Positions 25,403 to 35,542 of a DNA stretch of 64,000 bases are shown here, one piece after another. Numbering within the stretch: position 1 is the first letter of the stretch; the number at the start of each line of letters is the position of its first letter. Under the pieces are notes generated by a model. That model was not told the origin of the DNA and ran no database searches. It saw only the letters and a list, made by a program, of their open reading frames with translations. The stretch covers positions 9,882,291-9,946,290 of the forward strand of contig CM119271.1 in assembly GCA_051294375.1 (NCBI GenBank). Direction: 5' to 3'. Origin of the DNA: Paraspadella gotoi (lineage: Eukaryota; Chaetognatha). The position numbers and the translations under genes are program-made.

Positions 25403-28400
25403 TCCACTCCCAACCTTCGTCCTCAAAATCTTCTTCAACTCGCTCGTCGACGCCAACGAATAAGGAGTGTAGCCGTCTCCGGAGACGACGGCGTCGGCGA
25501 CGCCTCTCTCGGCCAGGAACCGGACGATCTCGCTCTTTCCGGCGTCGGCGGCGTGATGGAGCGGCGTCCATCCGGCGGCGTCGGCGGCCTCCAGGTCGGC
25601 GCCGGCGGCTGCGAGAATCCGGAGAAAGTCGAGGTTGCCGAGTTTGGCGACGACGTGGACGGCGGAGATGCCCGTCGAGTGGACGGAGGAGTTGACGAAG
25701 GTGAGCTTGAAGGAGGAGAGAGAGAGAGAGTCGTTGTTATTTTCTTTTCCTTTCACAATATTTCTCTTCATGTATTTCTTCTTCAAAATTACCCCAACTC
25801 GATCTTCCATCGAAAATGTCCGTCTCACCTTGTCGAGGACGCTTCTCGCGTTGACGAGCCGCTTGGCGAGAACGGTGTAGCCTTTCTCGGCGGCGAAGTG
25901 TAGGGCGGTCGCGCCCAAGTCGTCCGGTCGGTTAACCTTCGGTCAATCAATAAATGAATCAAAAGTCAATCATTTTTCAATCATTCAATCAAATTATTAA
26001 ACAGGCATTGATATACATTAACGATCGATCAATCAATCAATATCACAATGAATCCTAAATTTTAGCGACGAGAACTAGAATAGCTAAGTCACTGAATTAG
26101 TTTAAGTTAAACTTTTTAGACTTAAGACTTTAGACTCTAAATTTTATATAATGAAATTGGTACAACCAATATAAAAATTATCCATTCATTTAATAAATAA
26201 GCTATCTTGCCCCTGACTTTGGACAGGCTTTGGTGGTTTAAGGCCTCCATCACTCTTACAAGATAATGACATAGCAGGTCCCTGCAAGCTTTCAATCAAG
26301 ACTCTCTCACAGTCTCGTTTATTCACTCCCAGAGTACCTGGCTTCCCTATCAATATTATTTTATATAATATTATTTTTTTTTAATAACAAGAACGATATT
26401 AACTCAATTGTTAAATGCAAAAACAGCAACGATCTCTGGTTAAAACTTTAAAAACCTTAAATTTTTTTCACATTTTGAATATGCCAGATTGTATGCTATA
26501 TGCCAGATCATTTTTTTTACTGGCTAAACGGTCTGAAATTATGCCAGATTTGGCACACAGTTTGCTAAGTTTTAACCAGAGGCAACGGTATCAATGAAAA
26601 CGTAAAAAGACGATCTTTTTTTTAAAAGCGTAAAACACTGTAACACAGTAAAATAAAAACTACACTAATAAAGATGTAACATTTCATTTAATATTTTTTT
26701 GTTATGAACTCATTCATAAAAATGATAAAATATTGTGTTTTTTTTTATTTTTTTTTTTTTAATGAAATCGACATTCGACATAAATGACATACTGACGTAA
26801 TGACAAAAGGACCAGACATGACCAAAATGACGTAAATGACATAAATTGACATGAAAGGATAAAATGACATAAAAGGACCAAACTTAGCTTTAAAGACATA
26901 AACGACGTAAAATGACGTAATGACTAAAAGTTTTGTTTTGTTTTTTGTTTTGTTTTTTATTTATTTCAAAAAACCACGATGACAGTGAAAAAAAAAGATT
27001 AAACTCTCTATTTGGGTTATTAATAAATAATAGCAATAAACGATCTTCGATCAATCCTGATGAGTTAAGAGAGTCCTTGAAAAGAAAGAATAATCATTAT
27101 CATTCGTAAAACTACAATACTTCAATAAAATACTTAATTTTATTTTAAAAAATTAAACTAAACTGAAATCATTCACAAAATAAAACTTCTAATAGAACCA
27201 AATCAAATGATATGAGAAAAAATTTAAATTACTGCAACATGCAAATGATATTGAGGAACTGAATCATTTTCACCTCCGCCCCCAGATTGAGGAGTCGATG
27301 GGCGAATTTGAGTCGATCGTTCTCGACGGCCGTCGAGAGCAACGACCTCCCGTCGTCGTCTAAGACGTTGACGATCTCCGGGCGACGCTGGACGATCCTC
27401 TTGACGCGATCCAAGTGGAGGCCGCCTTCAAAGAAGAACCAGAGGCAAGAGTGGAGGACGCGACGGGCGGCTGGGGTGATCTTGGGGAAAGGGAGTAGGA
27501 GCGGGTTGGAGTGAATAAATGGAGGGATTCAGAGAATGGATGGATTGACTGAATGGATGGATTGAGTGAATGGAGGAATGAATGAATAAATGAATGAATG
27601 AATGAATGAATGAACAAATTATGTAGGGAATTAATGATTTTTAAGATTAATGAAGAAGTAAATATATATATATATTTTGTTAATGAACTGTTTAATGATT
27701 TTATTAAATAAATTAAGGAACTTGTGAATAATGTATGAATATAAAATGAATGCAAGGATGAATGATGCAGAAAATGAAACAAGAAAGTGGGCAAATTAAT
27801 GAAGGAATAGATCTATCAACCAATAAAACCGCCAATCATGGACTCAATCCCGATTCAATCAACCATTTAATTAATGAATCAATCAATCAATCAATCAATC
27901 GGTCCACCCACCCCTAATATCCCTAACCTGCGCGCCGCCGTCGATCAAATAAAGCAAGATTCTTTTCTCGTCGACGTCGGCGTCGTCTTCATCGTTTTTG
28001 TCGACGTCGCCGTCGCCGTCGTCGTCGTCGCGTCGAGAGGCTTTCCGCTTCTCGATCTTCTCGACGATCCATTCCAAAGGCGCGACTCCATCGGCGTCGG
28101 GTCGGCTCACGTTGGCGCCGTGATCGATCAGCGCCGCGACGATGTCGGCGTTGCAGGCTCGGAGTGCGGCGCCGAGGAGCGTTCCTCCGCCCTGGAGTAG
28201 AAAACGGTTTGTTGGTTTTGTTTATTTATTAATTTGTCTACGCAATGATATATTTATGTTTACACTGACATTTCTTGATTACGGTCTCTTTTATTTTTAT
28301 TTCTATATTTCTTTATTCACAAATTTATCCGTTTAAGTATCTCATAAAATGTTATCTTATCTGTTCATTTATTTATTTGTTTGTTTAATTATTTATTTAT

Positions 28401-31400
28401 TTACTTTTCGTTCATTTATTTTCTATTAATTTTCTATTATTATTTTCTTAATTATCTGTTCCATTTTTTTAATCTATTTATATCTACAAACGAGATTCCT
28501 CCTGTCCTTTTGTTTTCCAAACCATGACCAAAACACTTCTAATCCCTACCGACCTCAAGCGGCGCGTTGATGATCTCGTCCAACTCTTCCCGGTTCCGCG
28601 ACAGCAGCAGCCGCGCCATCTCGAGGTTCCCGTCGACGACGGCGCGCTGCAGCAGCAGACGGTGCTTGTTCCTGGCGGCGTCGCTGAGGTGGCTGAGGAC
28701 GGAGGAGTCACGGAATTTGTAGAAGAGAGACATGAGAGCGAAGCCGGCCTGAAGGGTCGATTGGGCAAGTGGTATTTTTGGTTAAATACGTACAGACGGC
28801 CTTTTAAAAATTGAAGATTAGGAAGTTTGAGGATAATATTTCTAAATGACAAGCGTAACGTGTTAAAATGTACATGATAATATGTTGTGAATAAGTTTAG
28901 CAAGTATGCTGAAGATTACTATCAGTAAATTCTTGGCTTGGGACCAGGGACAACAATCTTCCGCATTGTAGTGATGTAACAGCACATGTTGGAAACGACT
29001 GTTCCTGCCACCAGGGCCGTAATAGCGCAACTCGGGTTCTTGCCCTTATCGAAACGGTCCTTGCAAAAAATGTGAGCGGGCGATAGCGAGCGGTAGCAAG
29101 CCAACCGCTGGACCCGAAGTTCCGAAAGCAAGGCGACTGACGGAAAATATCTCACACAGAGAGGCTCCTCTAGATAACTTCCGAAAGTCCATTGACAGCG
29201 CCCTTAATTTATCATAATTTTCAACCGACTTTTCACCGACATTCATTGTCCAATCCTTCGACCTGATAACCGACTGTCATCCCCAGCAACAGCGGAACTT
29301 TGAAGCACTCGAGGTCGTCGATGCTGGAGCAGTTGACCTTGACGCAATCCTTGGAGACGGAGTAGAACCAGAGGGAGACGAGGACGAAGTTCTCCAGCGC
29401 CGTCGCCGAGTTATGAAGCAGACTGTTCCAGAGGATCACTGAAGGATCCTGAATTGGAGGGTCGCGGGGGTATAGTCTATAGACTTGACAATGTGCAATT
29501 GTGCAAGCACAAGAATGGTTTTGTTTGTTTGTTTTTAAATTACCGTGTAGTTTGTATCCCTTTTTCTTTTATTTGTTTTATTAATATTAATTTTTTTGGT
29601 AAGTTTTTAAAATATCTACACGTGCCGATTTCAAATCGTTTAAAGTTTCCCCAGCCACCATCTCGGCTCAAAATTATCATTTGCATATTGTAGTCGTGCA
29701 AAATTGAATTTCTATTGGTTGATTTGTTATTTATTCCGAAAATTTGGCCCCAGGTGTTATAAAAATCTTCAATTTAATTGATACAATAAAACCAAATATT
29801 CGGCCGAATTATTTATTTAAAAAATAAGTTTCCGAAAACTTAATTAAAATAAATAAATTAATTAGCAACGACCGCTCATCACGACTTTAATATCTTTTGA
29901 TAAGTTTTGGAAGATCATAAAGGTCCCGAATTACTGCGGAGCTATCGAGAATGATTTCAGAATCCAGAAGAACGCCTCGTGCGGCTCATGACTGACATTC
30001 TGAAGTCCACGATCACAATATTTGAAACGGATCGTTTTCCTTATAGTATAATATCTTATTGATTCATCTACTCCTGATAAACCAATTAAAAGGAAACCAC
30101 AGAGATTTTCATAACCTCGTCACTTCTTCGGTTACGAAGAGCTCCCGCCCTGCTCACTGAGCACTCAATGGATGTGGTAGGTTCGCGTTTTCCGCTGCTG
30201 CGCCTCACTTTATTTCCTCACCTCAAAAGCGGGTTCTGCCTCGTCCGCCTCCACCCATCTTCCTTCTCTCTCCGAATAGCGTCGCGTCGGATACTCGAGA
30301 AACGTAAAATTGTAGATCCAACCTCTGGAGATGATTTGGAGAAAAACGCGATAGGGGTGTCGCTTGACGGGAGCATCGACGGCCGCGGATTCCCGCTGCT
30401 GCTGCGTCGGCGGCGGCTCCGACAGCTTGACTCCGAACGCCTTCAACGTCGACCGCAGCAGCCAACGCGGCCGCAGCTGTCGCCGCGTTTCCGGTTCCAG
30501 CTGCTCCAGTTCGAACTTGGCTCCGACGACGACGTGGAGAAAGACGAGGACGACGACGACGACGTGTCCGTAGTAAGCTTCGGCCGAGGCGAAGATGCCC
30601 AAGGCCAGGCAGCGACAGGCGATGGTGGGCAGGCGCCAGAGGAAGACCAAAGTTGAACCCCAGACGGTGAGGTTACGACGTAGAGGGTTGGCTTCGTACT
30701 GAAGAAGGGAGTGAGGGAGGAATGAATGTTTGTATAAATTTACTGATATATGCAAATGAGATTAACGTGCTCATTATATTTTGATATTAGGGTTTATTTC
30801 TACGTCCGCGATAGCGCGACCTTTTCAGCGTGACCCACCTTGTAGCAGGTGTAATCGCTGGCCGCGAGGGACAGAGACGCCAGCGAGGAACAGATGCTGA
30901 GGATCTGCAGCAACCCTTGGGGAGCGACGGTGATGAAGTAGATCTGCATTAGAGCTTGAGGAGCCGATTCGAGGAATGCCTCGAAGAATCGATCGTTGGA
31001 AAGATCGACGAGGTCGTGCAGCAGAACCTGAGGGTAAGGGGAATGGGTAAGGTGGGATTTTTGTCTAAGTCTCAAATTGAAAGGTAATTAATTAAAAGTT
31101 TAATCTAGCTACTTTCTATTTCCCAATGACATCTTTTATGCTACTTGTCATTAATAAATTATTAAAAATGGCAACAGAGAGAGTTTCTCCTCTGTTACCA
31201 TCGCAAAATAACCATCAAGAAGTCTTTATTAAATAAACAGTTGGTTTACGTTTGCGATATATCGATATATCGATCATTTAAATATTATTAATGTGATTTT
31301 TCCATCTTTTCGTTGCGTTTAATATTAAACATTCTTACAAAAAACGATTTTTAAACGGTTGTAATTAAATTTAAAATCGTTGTTTGTGAACAATAAATGT

Positions 31401-33812
31401 TACTTCAACCTTCTGATATTTTGATTTTACTCATGCCATCTCTTTACGTCTGAAGGTAACGATACTGGATCAGGTAAGCAGGTCAAGAAACTCGATTGGC
31501 ATTACAGTAAATGACAGACCCAAATACAAGATTCTACTTTTTAATGAACGTTAATTTAACTGTTCGGCAACGAAAAAGACCGACCGACTAACCGAGACTT
31601 TGACCGACCTCCATCTCTGATTTGGTCTCTCTCGTCTCATTCGTTCCCTCGCTCGATTGCTCCTTCTGCGTCCTCATCGCCTGCTCCATCAGCTGCTCCA
31701 GATTCATCTCCTCCAGCTCCTTCTTTTGCCGCAGCTGCTGCTGCTCCATCTCTTTTCGTTGCTGCAGCTCCTGTTCCTTCTTCTCTTGCTGCAGCTCCAA
31801 TTCCGCGGAGCTCTTGGCAGTCGCGCTAAAAATCGGTCTTTTTCATTAATTTAATTTACTAAATTTGACTAATAAATGACAATGCTATTGCCTTATAAGT
31901 CGCATTAATTTCATTTTGCGCATTATCGCGCGACAAAGCGATAGATAGTGACAATAACATAAATTATCAACAACTGATCAAACTCAACAGTTCCGACCTT
32001 CTGCGCATCGCCGGAGTCGACACAGGGGTCCTCGGGAGGCCCAACTGGTCGTCCGCTTCCTGCAAACCCTTGGTCGGAACGGATGATTGCAAAGGCTCGT
32101 CGGCGGAAGCGAGATCTGAGAGCGAAAATAACATTGGAAAGAAAATGAATAGAAAAGAAAAGAAAAGAAAAAGAAAAGTAAAAAAAAATGTAGGCTCAAG
32201 CAATGAGCAAGCAAGAAAACGAGCAAAAAACGCCAACCAAGAACGCCCTCTTCCTAGTCATTCACCTCTTTCCCTCGGCGTCATTTTTTTCTTTCTCGAT
32301 CGGCTTTTCGCGTCGTCGTTGTCGTCGTCGTCGTCGTCGCGCCCTTCCACTTTTCTTCCTTCCTCGTCGAATTCGCTGTGGTCGGAATCCGTGTAGAAAA
32401 AATCTTCGTCGTTGGAGTAATGTTCTTCGTCGGCGTCTTCGCCTTTGGCTTCGTTGAGGGAATCGTCGCCGCCGCTGCCGCTGCCGCCGCCGCCGACGCC
32501 GCCGACCCCGCTGTCCTTACCGTCGATGTCTTCGTCGCCCTCGTTGATATAAAATACGCTTCTCTTTTGTTTCTCCTCTTCCTCCTCCTCTTCCTCCTCC
32601 TCCTCCATCTTCTCGAAATCCGTCTTCCTCTTTCGACGACCGAAAAACCAAAACTTGACTTTTCTATTTTTAGACTTTGGCTCGTCGTCGTCGTCGTCGT
32701 CGTTGCTGCTGTAGTCGTTGACGAACTTCAACATCTCGCCCTTCATCTTGTCCAGCTTGACGAGGATGACGACGACTCTGGCCTGACGACAGATCATGAA
32801 GACGGGCATGAAGGTGAGCAGGAAGAGTTTGAGGAGCGGACGAAGCGGTTTGCGGAGAAAGAAACGGAAGAACTGTTGGAGGAGATTGTCAACATAATGA
32901 ATTGTAATGTAAACAAAGAAACATTTTGAGTAACGGAATTAGTTATGACTGATAGAAAGTCAAAATGTAAACAAAAATATGGAGAAAAATTAGGAAAGGA
33001 GAAAAGTAAACAATTAATTTTGAAACTTAAAAATCGGAGAAATTATACAAACGAGTGAAAAATTGGGATGTAAAAAGAGAACAAAGAATTAAACTGAATA
33101 AAAGTCCGAGCATGTTGACAAATAAGCTCACTTATTTTTTTTAAATCTTAATCATGAGGACGAAAAGAAACTGGAACATGAAACATACAAGCTTTATCCA
33201 AATTTATTATACTGTATTTGAAAATATTAATAAATAAAATAAAATCCCAAAAAATCCTCGAATCACCGCCGGCATGGCCCGAGCCTGTTCCTGGACCGAG
33301 AGCGCCTCCAGCGGCGGGGTCGCCTTGAAGAAGTGCAGCAAATAAGAGACGACGAGCCTTTCCGAGGGAAGGCCTATCACTTTGACCGCGAGAGGGAGAT
33401 AAACGAAGAGAAGCGTCAGGACTCCGTACGAGGTAGTTAAACTCGACGTCAGGTACGTCTCCGAGACCTGATTTAAGAAGTGGGCGTGGAAAAATTGGCG
33501 GGAAATAGGGGGCGTGGCTTACATTACGAAAACATGTTTGTTAATTTTACTAATTACGTCAATGAATGAGTTTACCACAACGTAATGCCCACCTTTTTTT
33601 TAATTTTACACATCGACTGATTAAATTAATCAGTAGTTATATTAGTAATTATATTTTATTATATTATATTTTATTATATATTAGTATATTAGTAATTATA
33701 CTATAGGAGGATAGTTTAAACAGCCATTAAATAATTATTTTTAAATATTATGTATTAAACACGTCGGCTGACCTCGAAATCTGTGACGATGTCCACGACC
33801 ATCATTAGCAAA
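24265..33812 (-). CDS. XK-related (XKR) membrane protein fused to ankyrin repeats
   Basis: Fourteen phase-compatible exons, 5' to 3': 33773-33812, 33267-33467, 32266-32872, 31998-32115, 31609-31825, 30839-31027, 30222-30698, 29263-29448, 28554-28748, 27928-28191, 27274-27480, 25829-25936, 25415-25705, 24265-24870; about 1,230 aa. The XKR half follows human XK: VVDIVTDFE, LTLLFVYLPLAVKV, RFFEAFLESAPQ, ALENFVLVSLWFY. The last XKR helix is split at GYQ|AGFALMSLFYKF and aligns without gaps to XK GYCTAILFMLVFYQFF, so the ankyrin exons belong to the same transcript. A charged insert (poly-Asp, poly-Glu, then a Gln/Glu coiled coil) of over 200 residues replaces the short XK loop before RFFEAFLES. 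Ten or more ankyrin units follow (GATALHFAAEKG, GWTPLHHAADAG, GETALMRAADSG, GRTLLHLAAARG). Some XKR proteins scramble phospholipids; activity here is unknown. An upstream start exon may be missing; the first in-frame ATG is at 33805. Confidence 0.82.
24997..25214. mobile_element. 218-bp palindromic MITE-like element
   Basis: Terminal inverted repeats of about 65 bp, beginning tgaggcgacttaccacc on the left with the reverse complement on the right. The two arms flank a short core containing tcactttgcccaagc. It sits in the intron between the last two exons of the XKR-ankyrin gene. Its core resembles segments at 61600-61780 and 62255-62375. No coding capacity. Confidence 0.8.
26152..26351 (+). 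repeat. Dispersed repeat family A, copy 1
   Basis: About 200 bp with the core segments ggtacaaccaatat, ttggacaggct, ctcttacaagataat and cccagagtacctggctt. Copies in the same sense lie at 34352-34505 and 63003-63180, with partial copies at 42632-42735 (-), 51262-51333 (+) and 52595-52712 (-). All are intronic or intergenic. Class unknown. Confidence 0.75.
26750..26930. repeat. Tandem TGACATAAA-type repeat
   Basis: Degenerate units of aatgacataaa with interspersed aaaggacca, the reverse-sense counterpart of the motif at 17240-17350 and 43474-43800. It lies in the XKR-ankyrin intron 25937-27273. Confidence 0.6.
27540..27612. repeat. (GAAT)n tandem repeat
   Basis: Imperfect gaatgaatgaat run in the XKR-ankyrin intron 27481-27927. 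Confidence 0.8.
28925..29215 (-). other. Atypical segment with open frame in XKR-ankyrin intron
   Basis: Within intron 28749-29262 a roughly 290-bp stretch is clearly less AT-rich than its surroundings. On the minus strand it keeps an open frame ending in AITALVAGTVVSNMCCYI and then VPGPKPRIY before a stop. It is not needed for the gene: the flanking exons join in phase and restore the XKR helix. It may be a fragment of an inserted repeat; I do not recognise it. Confidence 0.35.
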
Positions 33813-33994
33813 CTGACGATTTTCCGAAAAATAAAAAAGTAGAACAAAAATCTGTCTTGATTTATCATTGTTTTTAATTAAGCTCAGATGATAGCATTTT
33901 TTTTTTTTTTTAATTTAATGAGCTAAAAAAAAGTCCCTCCCGTGTCCCAGGGACTATTTATTGTCTCTATCTCTTCTCTACGTCTTACACGCGA

Positions 33995-34036
<42 letters not shown>

Positions 34037-34923
34037 ACTTTCTCTCTCTCTCTCTCTCTCTCTCTTCCTTGGAATCTCGAAACGGAACCAAACTTTTCTC
34101 TCGGCGCGTCGATCCCTCGAATTTTTTTTTTTTTTTTTTTTTTTTTTTGACGCACGAGATCGGCGGGAGTTTCGATCGTAGATCGGGAAACTAGGGTATG
34201 AAGATATCAATTTGTTTTGTCTTGTTTTGTTTTGTCTTTATATATTTTTTTTCATATTTTATTCGTTTTAGTCCCGCTACAAGCAGTCGCTAATTTTGTT
34301 TAATTTATTTCCTTCAAAATTGTTGCCAAAATATCAAAATTGATCGATTGATTCAATAACTAAGATATCTTGTCCCCTGAGTTAGGACAATCTAAGTCTG
34401 CTAAGTGGCTAAATACGTTCATTCCTCTAACAAGATGCTGCAAGATATTAATCAAGGCTCTTTCACAGTCTAGTTTTATTGCCTCCCAGAGTGCTTGACT
34501 TTCTAGTGAATAAAGGAGAAAATGTGAAAAAAAATATAAAAATGTATAATTTAAAAGCGTATTTTTTTAAAAGTGCAGTCAAGAATGAAGATTATTAGGT
34601 GTGTACGTCTTGAATGTAATAATAATCGATTGATCGAAATATTTTTCATAATAGTAATAGTAATAGTAATACCACGTAAAGTACAAACTTTAAATGAAAT
34701 CATCTTCTTGCAATAATTTTTTTAAATAAAAAAAATCGTTGTTTGTAAACAATAAAAACTTTGCTTTCTCAAAATGAAAAAAGTAAAAAAATACATAAGT
34801 TAGAAAAATTTATGATCCATAATTTTCAAACGTTTCTCATTTCAGTTTACTTGTATTATTTAACCAAAAAGATAAACTAAAAGAATAAAATCAAATATTT
34901 GAATTTAAAATCAAGTTCAACGA
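33813..34923. other. Spacer upstream of XKR-ankyrin gene
   Basis: Contains (CT)n at 33998-34065, a T20-plus homopolymer near 34122-34148, and a repeat family A copy at 34352-34505. I looked for a further 5' exon of the XKR gene here and found none with good splice sites and a hydrophobic frame. Confidence 0.5.
34352..34505 (+). repeat. Dispersed repeat family A, copy 2
   Basis: Shares aagatatcttg, ctctaacaagat, aatcaaggctctttcacagtc and cccagagtgcttgac with the copies at 26152 and 63003, more diverged than either. Confidence 0.6.
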
Positions 34924-35496
34924 TTATGAACAGAAATGGGGCGCTTTTTGAAAAATCTGCCGACATTTGTATGGATAAATCTGTAAATCAGAGTGAAGTT
35001 GGCCCCAATCATCCAGAGCTCTGAGCTCCTCTGAAAAGTTAAAACGAAAATTGCGATCGATAATTCAGTCAATTTAATTTAATTTACAAACAAATAAATG
35101 TATAAATAAATAATAAACCAATAAATTTAAGGAATAAATCTATTAAGAAATCGGTAAATTAATCAGCACAAATCATCATCATCATCATCATCGTCATCAT
35201 CGTCATCGTCCAACCTTTTCCATCTATCGTCAATCTGAATCCAATCAGATCTACTCGGTCCTCAGATTCCGCGGGGAACCGAATCCCGAAGTCGTTGCCC
35301 GAATTCTTTTTCACGTCTCCGAATCTGAACTCGCGGGAAACGAACGCCCAACGTCCCGGTTTCAAGTTGGGGAAAAAGTCCGTGACCAATCTGAGGGTAT
35401 GAAGAATGTAAAGATGGGTGGTCTCATCGCGGATGGAATCAGAACCGAAAATGGAATCCCGGTCGACTTACGAAAATGAAATTGTAAGAATTGGAG

Positions 35497-35542
<46 letters not shown>

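Noticed and set aside
24265-28748. Independent ankyrin-repeat gene
   Set aside because: The first ankyrin exon begins with the second half of the last XKR transmembrane helix and matches the phase of the upstream exon, so one gene is more likely.
28922-29155. C-terminal exon of the XKR gene
   Set aside because: Joining 29263 directly to 28748 restores the conserved helix; this segment does not match XKR and has no clear acceptor.
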